The notes under the pieces: model-generated
What the model was told of the DNA's origin: nothing
What the model saw: the letters and a program-made list of their open reading frames with translations, nothing else
Databases searched by the model: none
In this document: positions 34,693-64,000 of the stretch, piece by piece
Layout: each line of letters starts with the position of its first letter
Position numbering within the stretch: position 1 is the stretch's first letter
Translations under genes and position numbers: made by a program
NCBI GenBank assembly: GCA_002633025.1
Contig: NMRB01000202.1
Coordinates: forward strand, 307,775 to 371,774
From: Notospermus geniculatus
Taxonomy: Eukaryota > Nemertea > Pilidiophora > Heteronemertea > Lineidae
Direction: 5' to 3'
Length of the DNA: 64,000 nt

Positions 34693-36952
34693 TTTGTTTT
34701 AATGGGTCCTGGAGTGACGCCAGATATGAAGTATTTTATGAAGATAAGTAGCACCACATAGGCAATTGCTATGACACCAAAAAAACTGAAAAAAAAGAGA
34801 CGTAGGTTAAAATAGCTAGGCTACCAAACATGGGACGAAGAACCAAACACCAGTATCTTATTCTCCGCAAATCATTAGATTTAACACTGTCAAAGCCACA
34901 CATCGCCTCTTGATGCCTCACTTAATACCGGTAGAGTCCACATCTGGGTACACACAGAAGATCAACCTGTTGGCTTCACCAAAGGCAAATGAAAAACGTA
35001 CCTTGAATACTTGAGAAAATCTATTCTCTTGGGAAAGCATAGTGGCAGGATGAGTATACAACTCGACAGAGTCATGGTGAACTTGCGATTCATGTACCAG
35101 TAATGACAGAAGTCCTCACCAGCAACAAAGTAGAAAACTGAAGAAAACAAATGGTTCCAATAATTTCTCATATTCCAACCAAAGAAGGGCTTCAAGTGGG
35201 ATATAAATGGTGCAAGGTCTCGTACCGGTATGTCAAAATAGCCAGAAAATGTCACAACACAATGGAGGTATTTTTTTTCAAAATCCCAACACATCTCCGT
35301 GAACTGAGAAGTATTCTAATGAAAATTTCAACCTACAGTGCCAAAATTTTTTACTTTCATACTCACATCTATCAAGTTGGTCAGCAATTATGATGAGGAA
35401 TGTGATGCATGTTCCATAACAGTACAACACTAAACAGATTGAGCTTGCATTCTGCGCTGCCTTCCCGCACATTGAGTAGACCACATCCTGGTAGGTGGCA
35501 CTCTGATTTACATCGGAACAGTATCCGAGCAAAAGGAGGGCAACAACTATGAATATCATAAAAATCTGAAATTTAAGAGGCACAAAAAAGAAGCTGAATA
35601 CTTCCTCAGAGCCCGAAGGATAACTCATGCTTTTGTGATCGCTGCCTTCCACCACAAAAGGAATAGCCCGACCAATTATCTCAGAGAGAGATAGCAGAGA
35701 TTTCAACCACATCATTCTGAATCAGATTGCTTCTTTTACTTTAAACAGAACAACTTTGGGGTGTCTCCTTGCCTCATCACGGGCCAATGGTTACCACAGG
35801 CTTCTTTTCATTGGAAAAGATCATTGATAAGATCATCAAAACGCATCAATACTATCTCCAACTTTAGATCAGTACCATAACCGATAACACCATGACTTAC
35901 AGCCTGTACAACAATGGCCACCACGACCCCTCCAGCTGCATCATATGCCTGGGGAAAATTGAGCAGTCCGGCACCGAGGGCAGCATTGACAACCAGGAAC
36001 ACTGAGGCATACCAAGAAGAACCTGAATTGCAAAGAAAGGCATCACATAAGAAAATGGATTTAAGTGACACAGTAGGCTGCGCTACAGCCTAGGCCTTTG
36101 GGCTGACTGGATGTTGTAACAATGAACAATAACTCACAGGTGCCTGGAGAACTGTCAAAAAAAGGATTATAAACACACAGGACGAGTAAAACTCGCTAGG
36201 GGGTCATCGCCGAAGGCGATGCTGAGCGATTGATGCTGTCAGAGGATTTGAAGACCAGGGTTAAGCTAGTTTGGCCTTCAGTTTTAGATCTATCACATCC
36301 GACCCAGCGACCAACCATGCTGTAAGGCAGTCGTAGGCCTATGCCATTTTTTTCTTGACTTGACTCCTGTCTGTTTGAATGGATTAAAGCCCCACTGTAT
36401 TGAATGTGAAAAACGCAAATCATCGCCGCGATTCTCACACGACGTCAGCGTAGTGTAAAATGTACTACGCTCTGTCAGAATACATTAGAGCTCTCCCTGC
36501 AGTTTTTTCCGATGCGTGCTGAAAACTAGGCCTTGATTCTGTGAAGTGCGTATCAGGCAAGCATTTTGGGGACCTTCACCAGGCTATGGGACCTCTATGT
36601 GCACTCTCCTAACTTTTTGAAAATATCGTAAAATTCAATACTGTGGGGCTTTAACTCCAAATGGATTGGGCATGCGTTTTTTTACACAAATGGGATGAAC
36701 AGGTCAGGTTAGGTAGCCTTAATTAATTAGCATACCGGCTGGGCCATTTTTGACTTCAACTTCTCCACCTTGATGTTGATCACCACCACCACCCCCATGG
36801 CCATGATCACTGACACTGTCAGCAGAAGTGTCACGATAAGATTGGATCGCCTGCAGTAGGCCAGTCCTTTCATCAGAATCTTGTACATTCACAAGGGAGG
36901 AGGAATATATCCTCTGTCTGCTGGCACCATCAAAGACCCCAGGGGAACTCAT
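34693..36952 (-). CDS. SLC38A7: SLC38A7-like sodium-coupled neutral amino acid transporter, 5' half only
   Basis: AAAP-family transporter; human SLC38A7 exports glutamine/asparagine from lysosomes. Five exons, minus strand: 36952-36736, 36022-35901, 35565-35367, 35137-35002, 34785-34693. GT-AG and phases agree (72+1; 2+40; 66+1; 2+44+2; 1+30+2). An N-terminal cytosolic tail of about 72 residues (Ser-rich, with a short Gly run) carries DERTGLL, which could serve as a lysosomal dileucine signal. TM1 has the family motif NAALGAGLLNFPQAY. Later helices include IVVALLLLGYCSD, CYGTCITFLIIIADQLDR, LSSCILILPLCFPKR and GVIAIAYVVLLIFIKYF. After about 255 residues the gene has a good donor but I find no further exons before PLA2G15, so roughly the last six helices are missing. 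SLC38A8 is the main alternative; the ADQLDR and TYQDVVYSMCG segments favour A7. Confidence 0.87.
36384..36654. mobile_element. Non-autonomous TIR transposon, copy 2 (in SLC38A7 intron 1)
   Basis: Bounded by TTAAAGCCCCACTGTATTGA and TCAATACTGTGGGGCTTTAA, near-perfect 20-bp TIRs. Matches the copy at 12373-12634 along its length. Its TIRs agree with each other better than those of copy 1, suggesting it is the less decayed copy. Confidence 0.8.
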
Positions 36953-38095
36953 TATCTGAGCTAAAATGCGACTTTTGTTGGTAATTTGGATCAGCTGATC
37001 ACTTCAGGAAGCCATTAACTTTTGTCGTTTTTGGTAAACATGGTGGTCTTTTTCCACCACCGCCGCGAGATTGTTGTCTTCGCGGTAGACCCCAGTCTGA
37101 CAGGAAAGTAGTCCTTGCAATGCAACTTTGAGTTACAAAAGTCTGCAATTGTGGGGGGTTTGCCAATTATGCCCCGACTTCCAAAGGTTGGGGGAATAAA
37201 TGTCGGGGCCTGTCTTTATCGGTGTTGATATCATCCGTTAATAGGCCTAACATTTAGAACACTGTCAGCAATCAATCTGAAATTCTTTGAGAGGGTTTGT
37301 CTTTGTGAGGGGAAGGTTGCTTTGGATGACCAGCACCACCATCCAAGATGGCAGCTGTGGTGGCCATCTTGAATTCGGTTTCCCTCAATTAACTTGAGAA
37401 CGCTTTGAGTGATCAACCTGAAATTTTTTTGTGAGTGTCTCTATATGATGGGAAGGCTCCTTCAATGACCAGCAGCACTGTTTCCCCCAAATAGGCCATG
37501 CTCACAAAAAACACACTAGTCAGGGGCATATCCCACACTCTGCATTGTTCTTGTTACAGCCATATATATGTAAAAGCGGACTGAAGAGTCCAATGAGACT
37601 AGATTCCTGTCACACCAGGACTGGGAAAATAAGGCATCAGAAAGACATTCCCCAAAGGTGGAAAAGGGTCAAAAACATGTCTGAAGGAAGTGAATGAGTT
37701 CGCCACACATTCTGGCCACTCAGTTGGAACTTTCATAGCAGCCTTGAATTACACTCCGAAAGCAGTCACACTGATCCACTCCCAACTTTCACTCCTTCAG
37801 AAGTAATCCAACCTTCACCTCAGTAGTGTACCTCGAGTGTTTTTTCAATGTTGGAGGATGCATTAGTCTCAAAACAAAGAAATTTCACTTCATGTACATT
37901 CAATAATTTTAATTACTGACACAAGAGTCTACAAATAAGGCTTTCATATGAAGGACAGGCACATCTAAACCACTAGAATGTTTTCTTCATAAAATATTGT
38001 ACATTCAGCAATCTATAAGACCCAGCTAATATGTTACATTCAACACAGGCCTTCACTGCCAAATATGATATATCGTAATATACATATACACATTT
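36953..38095. repeat. Intergenic stretch with imperfect ~150-bp tandem repeat
   Basis: Two divergent copies of a unit with AATCTGAAATTCTTTGAGAG/ACCTGAAATTTTTTTGTGAG and GGAAGGTTGCTTTGGATGACC/GGAAGGCTCCTTCAATGACC lie at about 37258-37345 and 37395-37480. They are separated by the local palindrome AAGATGGCAGCTGTGGTGGCCATCTT. No gene recognised. Confidence 0.5.
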
Positions 38096-40495
38096 CACAT
38101 CATTGGTGTTTTCCATTTTTATGACAACTGAAACTGAGTACCGTACTATACTATCAACACCAGATCCCAAGCTCAAAATGAACCACCAAGAACAATTCAC
38201 GGTTCACCAATCGGCTCCGAGCCTGGATTCAAAACGCAAACAATTACTTCAGCAAAATGTCTTTTTGGGTAGTATGTGAATGAAGTCTAAGAAATGCTTT
38301 CACTTCAGAGATGGCCAATTCCCATGGCACACTGGAGTAAAAGCAAAATTCACAAGCTTGCTTATATACGAGATCTTATCCTGAAACCCGTGGGCCATTT
38401 CCTGCAAATGCAATCATCTGGGTTAAATCATCTTGAGAATCTCAGGTCATTTACGGTCTTACCCTTCCTTAATGAACAAGTGCAAGGAGGGGAGCAGTTC
38501 TAAAGACCCTGGGTGCGAAGATGGGGTTAAATATGACATCGAAAGCTTGAAAAAGAATTGAATGTCAGTACTTGGCAACCTTTCATTTGAATATCAAGTG
38601 ATTTTACATGGCACACATAAAGTCACTACAGGATTGCCCCACTAAAGAAAAGACATCAAGGGCAAAACATCACATCCAACAGTTCGGACATGAGTACTGC
38701 TCTCAGACGAAGTCAGAGATGCTGCCAGTTATAGAACTGGGTGAATTTCAGAAGTCTCAAAATGCAGGTGTGGAGAAAATATGGCAGATGTTAGGGCGAT
38801 CTCGCAGGTAAACCACCTAGGCCTAGATGCATGCGGGGCCTATGAAGGGGAAACAACGAACATCAGCTTGTCCAAGACTGAGGCATCATAAAGCCATGGA
38901 AAACAGCACGTAACAAAATTAACCTGCATCTGTGTCAAATCATTCAGGTCAAGCAAATATAGACTAGATGAAATTTCTGAAGCTAGCCACAGCCCCAAAG
39001 TTCCAAACAAGATTCCTGAAGATATGACCCTGTTTGACATCTGTGTTGCTCATGGGCCGTTCAAGGTAACGGTTACCTCTGATGCTTTGCATTGTGTAGC
39101 ACATTTTGATGCACAGTATCCAAAAAGGGGCCCATTCCATGCAGCAAGTGCACCAATATGAGAAATAAGAGTAAACAACACCGAAGTGGGAGCAAGCAGG
39201 ATGCACAAAATAAAGAGTACGGTAATGTTTGTACTACAAAGACATAACTCTAACCATCTAGGTCATCTCATAGGGCAATGATTTAGTCAGCTTTTGACAC
39301 AAAAGGGTATCACATCATTGGTGTTTTCCATTTTTATGACAACTGAAACTGAGTACCGTACTATACTATCAACACCAGATCCCAAGCTCAAAATGAACCA
39401 CAAGAACAAATCACGGTTCACCAATCGGCTCCGAGCCTGGATTAAAAACGCAAACAATTACTTCAGCAAAACGTCTTTTTGGGTAGTATGTGAATGAAAT
39501 GCTTTCACTTCAGTCTAAGAAATGCTTTCACTTCAGAGATGGCCAGTTCCCATGGCACACTGGAGTAAAAGCAAAATTCACAAGCTTGCTTATATACGAG
39601 ATCTTATCCTGAAACCCGTGGGCCATTTCCTGCAAATGCAATCATCTGGGTTAAATCATCTTGAGAATCTCAGGTCATTTACGGTCTTACCCTCCCTTAA
39701 TGAACAAGTGCAAGGAGGGGAGCAGTTCTAAAGACCCTGGGTGCGAAGATGGGGTTAAATATGACATCGAAAGCTTCAAAAAGAACTGAATGTCAGCACT
39801 TGGCAACCTTTCATTTGAATATCAAGTGATTTGACATGGCACACATAAAGTCACTACAGGATTGCCCCTCTAAGGAAAAGATATCAAGGGCAAAACATCA
39901 CATCCAACAGTTCGGACATGAGTACTGCTCTCAGACGAAGTCCGAGATGCTGCCAGTTATATAACTGGGTGAATTTCAGAAGTCTCAAAATGCAGGTGTG
40001 GAGAAAGTATGGCAGATGTTAGGGCGAACTCGCAGGTCTTTTGAAGGGGAAACAACGAACATCAGCTTGTCCGAGGCTGAGGCATCATAAAGCAACGGAA
40101 AACAAAATTAACCTGGTGTCAAATCATTCAGGTCAAGCAAATATAGACTAGATGAAATTTCTGAAGCCAGCCAGCCCCAAAGTTCCAAACAAGATTCCTT
40201 AAGATATGACCCTGTTTGACATCTGTGTTGCTCATGGGCCGTTAGAGGTAACGGTTACCTCTGATGCTTTGAATGGGGTGATTTCAAAGTTGGTGTTAAC
40301 ACGGTGTTTACAATGCTTTAATGCATTGTAAACACCGTGTTAACACCAACTTTGAAATCACCTATTGTGTAGCACATTTTGATGCACAAAATAAAGAGTA
40401 CATGTAATGTATTTGTACTACAAAGACATAACTCTAACCATCTAGGTCATCTCATAGGGCAATGTTTTGGTCAGCTTTTGACCCAAAAGGGTGAA
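38096..40495 (+). repeat. 1.2-kb tandem duplication
   Basis: Unit 1 (38096-39310) and unit 2 (39311-about 40495) are head-to-tail, period 1215 bp. Both start CACATCATTGGTGTTTTCC. Differences: unit 2 lacks about 80 bp lying between two GATGCAC words in unit 1 (39111-39200) and has gained an 86-bp hairpin. Short open frames (AHWSKSKIHKLAYIRDLILK) are present in both but match no family I know. Confidence 0.9.
40277..40362. mobile_element. Perfect 40-bp hairpin insertion (miniature foldback)
   Basis: Arms 40277-40316 and 40323-40362 are exactly complementary over 40 nt; the loop is TTTAAT. Ends are GGTGATTTC and GAAATCACC. The paralogous site in unit 1 (GATGCTTTGCATTGTGTAGC, 39081-39100) lacks it, so this is a filled site beside its empty counterpart. 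Confidence 0.9.
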
Positions 40496-42373
40496 GAAAT
40501 ATTGCTGAGAAGGGTTTTCATGGGAATATTTCAACCAGAAAGGCATTCCAAGTTGGGAAAATAGGGGTAAGTTACAAACCCTAAAACGCAGTTAGGCCTA
40601 GTCCATAGTTTTTAATCACAGTTAGAAGAAAATGTCAGGGAAAGCAGAAGTAAAACCCTGAACATTCATGCAGAATAGATATTCTCGACACATTCATGAC
40701 TCTCCAGTAAAGAAGTTTTTGAATACACCGGGACAAACAAGTCACCACGACAGATGGGAAGCAAAGTATTCAAAATGGGCGAAGATTCAATCTAATGAGC
40801 GGATATGCGAAAAAAAATTTGTGTACTGTGTAAATATGGTGAATCTGAAATTTCAGAAGTAAGAATGCCACTTGGCAGCACACACAAATTTGTTGGGCCT
40901 TGTCTCACATCTTTTATTCCAAATAAGAAACTCACTCAGTTGAGACTCACTGGAAGGAGCAACCACTGCAAGCAAGCAAAAAGAGGGAAATGACAAAATA
41001 ACACTGTTGGAAAGACAAGAATGTTTCCTGAAAAATGTCCAGGGTTCAACGCGCAGTGACTCAGCTTTCATACTAGAAGCCAGAACAGTCACAATTCACA
41101 TAATTAGCCAATGTGTACGGACCTGGTCAAAATATGAGTAAATATATACAACCCTTTGTACAGTCTGGCACCAATCTCACCTCCGCATGCAAGTATCGAA
41201 CACATAAAAGAAAATCAAATTTTCAGCCTATAGGATCATTTTACACTTTTGGACCAGTGACAAAACATGCTGTCTGCTTCCAAGGGGATTTTTATTGATA
41301 TCAAATTGGTGGACAGAAGCTTTGTGATCACATATTTTACATGCTTAAAAGCATGTTTCCAAGATGTGTGGGTCAAAAGATGACAAGCTGACCTCGGTGA
41401 GAACACGCCAGGGCAAGCATAGGCCAGAAAATAAAGAAAAATTTAATCCTACTTCCATTTTGAAGCCCACTATAAATACCCACATTTGTTAGCACAAAAA
41501 AAACCTTGACATTTACATTCAGAGGAACCTGGATGAAAATTGAACCATATCCCACGAAACTTCGACAATTCTCTGCTAGAGACGAAATCATCAACTAGTT
41601 GATACCAGTACAGCTATCTCTTATCCTGCAACAACAGCCCAAATACCACATGATCTTATGAAGAAACTGACGAAGAGGGCACCAGAATCCAGCACCTCCG
41701 TTTCAAATAAAGGGGTACTTGGTACACACAAACCATTGTCCTTACCCTCAGCTTCAACTTTCTTCCTCTGATGCGGGGCAATTCAGCCTAAACTGTTCAC
41801 CTCTCCAAATAAGTACCAGCTCAGCCCGTTTTCTCAACCCTCGTAGCTCGTTCCCTGATAACTTAACAGGCCAGCTCTGGAACTTGTTCTGAGAGGTGAA
41901 CAGTTCCTTTCATCAAGCATTACGTTTCTTTTATGAGGACATTCAAAAATAGAAATCCTCAAAAAAATTAATTCTTATACAGCATAATATATACAAACAA
42001 AATCGGATTTGACCAGATTCAATACAGTCGATCATTTTGTGCTATAATTACATGCACAGTGCACTTATCCAACGTACAGCAGACAATGGTCATTGCGGAA
42101 AATGCGGAGTTGGAAAAATAACAAATCCAGATTTTTTTATTCGCCACTCACGATACCTGGCAACTTTCCTTGAAATCAGTCACATGACATCACACATGAC
42201 TGACATTGGAATGGTGATTGTCCGATGTACAAATACAACTCCTGTCTGCTGCTCCTCTGCGACTCCTGATCATAAATGTACCATACCTTAACCTTTTCAC
42301 TACCACAAACCGGTACAATGGTCTACAACACAGTCGCGTTCAATGCACTAGATGGTATTCGGGGCCATGACGT
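40496..42373. other. Intergenic sequence, no gene seen
   Basis: Low-complexity AT-rich DNA with no frame longer than about 80 codons and no family resemblance. CCAGCTCTGGAACTTGTTCTG and nearby words repeat weakly near 41800-41900. Confidence 0.4.
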
Positions 42374-44270
42374 CATGATGCTACCGTGGCCTCATGTTTG
42401 CAATACACTAGCAGCGTGTACTTAAATGCATTGCGCTGCGGCATAATGAGGCAAATTATGGTAGCTTAGCAAATTTGGCAGAAAACGCACTGGTAGTGAA
42501 GGGTTTAACTGGGCAGAAATTTTGGCGATATTGGGCATAGACATCCTAGATACTGAAGTCACAATACAACTACGATGACAATCAGACAAATCAACACCCT
42601 TTGCCAGGTAGATCTACACATGACTGTCTATCATGTGAAGTGAGCACGAAGGTTCATGAAAATGAAAAGGAGAGAAAGATTTCTTGTGCCGAATATCTTT
42701 ACAAGGAGTTCCTCCGATACATCCGCATGTATAGAATACATTTAACAGTGCGCAAGTTATATAGTGAAAGTCTGTCTCAACTACAAGTCTGTCGTCAAGT
42801 TTATTTGTTATCTACATTTTGTATAACATACCAGGGTCTTCGAAACATGGCAGAATACCTCACTGTACCAACAGGTTGAAAGGACCACACTTGAGTGAAA
42901 TGAAACATTAAAGGCACACGCTTTGCAATAATCAACATTTGAAGTACGGTAAAGCGCATTTAATACCAGACATGAACAGTCAGCATTATGTCTCACTTTT
43001 TATGAGAATAAAGCTGAAGCAGAAATCTCACTCCGAAGGTCTAACTTCCCCCACGTACAGTCCATCTTTCTGAACATTGCCAATTTACTTCAGCCACGAA
43101 GCAACATGCACACATCCAAAGAGATCACCAAGAAAATACATGATGCTACCGTGGCCTCATGTTTGCAATACACTAGCAGCGTGTACTTAAATGCATTGCG
43201 CTGCGTCATAATGAGGCAAATTATGGTAGCGTAGCAAATTTGGCAGAAAACGCACTGGTAGTGAAGGGTTTAAATGGGCAGAAATTTTGGCGATATTGGG
43301 CGTAGACATCCTAGATACTGAAGTCACAATACAACTACGATGGCCATCAGACAAATCAACACCCTTTGCCAGGTAGATCTTCACATGACTGTCTATCATG
43401 TGAAGTGAGCACGAAGGTTCATGAAAATGAAAAGGAGAGAAAGATTTCTTGTGCTGAATATCTTTACAAGGAGTTCCTCCGATACATCCGCATGTATAGA
43501 ATACATTTAACAGTGCGCAAGTTATATAGTGAAAGTCTGTCTCAACCACAAGTCTGTCGTCAAGTTTATTTGTTATCTACATTTTGTATAACATACCAGG
43601 GTCTTCGAAACATGGCAGAATACCTCACTGTACCAACAGAAGAAAATCTCAAGTCGTTTTTAAGTTATCAGTCGGACAAGAGAAAACGACCGCCCGGACG
43701 CCCGACCGCCCGAACGCCCAAACGCCCGACCGACCGCCACTTTCGGTAATTTAATAACCAGGACTTTCTTCGAAAACCTGGTTAAAAATGAAAAGGAGAG
43801 AAAGATTTCTTGTGCCGAATATCTTTACAAGGAGTTCCTCCAATACATCCGCATGTATAGAATACATTTAACAGTGCGCAAGTTATATAGTGAAAGTCTG
43901 TCTCAACTACAAGTCTGTCGTCAAGTTTATTTGTTATCTACATTTTGTATAACATACCAGGGTCTTCGAAACATGGCAGAATACCTCACTGTACCAACAG
44001 GTTGAACGGACCATACTTGAGTGAAATGAAACATTAAAGGCACACGCTTTGCAATAATCAACATTTGAAGTACGGTAAAGCGCATTTAATACCAGACATG
44101 AACAGTCAGCATTATGTCTCACTTTTTATGAGAATAAAGCTGAAGCAGGAATTTCACTCCGAAGGTCTAACTTCCCCCACGTACAGCCCATCTTTCTGAA
44201 CATTGCCAATTTACTTCAGCCACGGAAGCAACATGCACACATTCAAAGAGATCACCAAGAAAATTTCAAA
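42374..44270 (+). repeat. 0.77-kb tandem duplication plus third partial copy
   Basis: CATGATGCTACCGTGGCCTC starts copies at 42374 and 43139 (period 765). A third partial copy (43782-44270) resumes at AAAATGAAAAGGAGAGAAAG. Copy 2 departs from copies 1 and 3 after CTGTACCAACAG, where 130 bp of other sequence appears. The 92-127-codon frames inside the copies (CEVSTKVHENEKERK) have no family I recognise. Lies 3' of AP1G1, so part may be its 3' UTR. Confidence 0.85.
43688..43737 (+). repeat. CGCCCGAC microsatellite
   Basis: About six irregular 8-bp units (CGCCCGGACGCCCGACCG) in an otherwise AT-rich area, in the sequence unique to copy 2. It is framed by ACTTAAAAACGACTT-type and AACCAGG/CCTGGTT inverted words, suggesting a small inserted element of about 130 bp (43640-43785). 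Confidence 0.6.
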
Positions 44271-44600
44271 GCAAAATCAACGACTACTTGATCTGAAACT
44301 CGACATACATTTCTGGTGGGGTCGTAGACTTTGAGATTCATGATATATTTGGAAAACATTGTGAACTTTTCTTGAAATTATAAACCTGATGAATGGGCAT
44401 ATTCATTCGATTTTGATCAGTAACACTCATCTTGAGATGACACAGACTGTCTGGCACTCCGACATCAGCAATCCCAAAGCACTTGCCATCCAGCCAGCCT
44501 TTAATACTTGATGACCTCCTGCGGTGATCATGAACTCGAGTTGAGAGAGACTTCCTTTGACTACAATCAGTATGCACCTAATGTAAGGGCACTGTGATCA

Positions 44601-63628
<19,028 letters not shown>

Positions 63629-64000
63629 CGTTCTCGTCTACAGCCTGCAATGCAATGCAACAAACATTTATATGACATGTTCGAGAAAATGTGAATAAAA
63701 AAAGTAAAATATGCAGATACAATGCAGTGAACAACAAATGAACCTATCATTGAGGCTAACAACTTCCTAGTGCAAACTCGACCGCCACAGTTTTATAGCA
63801 TGACAATAGCTGCTGGTCAAATCATGACGTGCATCCCATGCATGAACATGATGAAGTCATCATCATCTCAAAATCAAGACAAAATGGGGAGGGGAAATTT
63901 CGGCGTCACAGCGTTCAGAGATTGTCTGATTGTTGCTCATCATGATGAAGCCACGTTGGCATTTTTGGTTGAAAACATAGGCAGGGTATTATTTTAACAG
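63629..64000. other. 5' flank of AP1G1, nothing recognised
   Basis: Upstream of the AP1G1 start codon to the window edge. It probably holds the 5' UTR or an upstream non-coding exon and intron. No conserved coding segment or recognisable promoter element was seen. Confidence 0.4.

Noticed and set aside
38294-39731. Repeated 69-codon frame (HWSKSKIHKLAYIRD) as a gene pair
   Set aside because: It is present only because the 1.2-kb unit is duplicated. Part of it matches a dispersed repeat also found at 22255, and no family is recognised.
40277-40362. microRNA precursor
   Set aside because: The perfect 40-bp stem and an empty paralogous site fit a young foldback insertion better; real pre-miRNAs have bulges and shorter stems.
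42601-43749. 92- and 127-codon frames (CEVSTKVHENEKERK)
   Set aside because: They are inside tandem copies, and the longer one depends on a microsatellite insert. Probably non-coding 3' flank of AP1G1.

Overview
This is animal nuclear DNA, most likely from a marine invertebrate deuterostome (amphioxus, echinoderm or hemichordate). I cannot choose between these from sequence alone. Evidence: short phase-consistent exons with GT-AG introns, seven genes closest to vertebrate families, many small foldback (MITE-like) elements, tRNA-derived SINE heads, and frequent palindromic words such as TACATGTA, AGGCCTAGGCCT and ACCGGTACCGGT. Isolated Ns and near-identical tandem blocks suggest a draft assembly of a highly heterozygous genome. 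Exon borders were worked out by hand from splice sites, reading phase and family resemblance.

Layout: SLC35C2-like transporter (minus, 6423 to the left edge, 3' end missing); CHMP4/Snf7 ESCRT-III gene (plus, 7570-10003); two tandem interferon regulatory factor genes (minus, 13572-17547 and 20313-24668); PLA2G15-like lysosomal phospholipase A2 (plus, 27156-31783); 5' half of an SLC38A7-like amino-acid transporter (minus, 36952-34693); a repeat-dominated stretch (37-44.6 kb) with 1.2 kb and 0.77 kb tandem duplications; and AP1G1, the gamma subunit of the AP-1 clathrin adaptor (minus, 63628-44601), with a 10.4 kb fifth intron.

Common themes: five products act in endosome, Golgi or lysosome membranes (AP1G1, CHMP4, PLA2G15, SLC38A7, SLC35C2). 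From memory, human AP1G2, IRF9 and CHMP4A lie close together on 14q11-q12, while AP1G1, PLA2G15, SLC38A7/8 and IRF8 lie on 16q. The window therefore looks like a single unduplicated version of an ancestral linkage group.

Best leads: a candidate pair of mutually exclusive 99-nt exons in AP1G1; a duplicated exon 11-13 block and a chimeric exon in AP1G1 that probably mark misassembly; an IRF whose DNA-binding domain has lost key residues; a perfect 40-bp hairpin with an empty-site paralogue 1.2 kb away; and a 490-bp palindrome built from short self-complementary units. I see no CRISPR, phage or bacterial system, and no gene cluster that I would call a new system.
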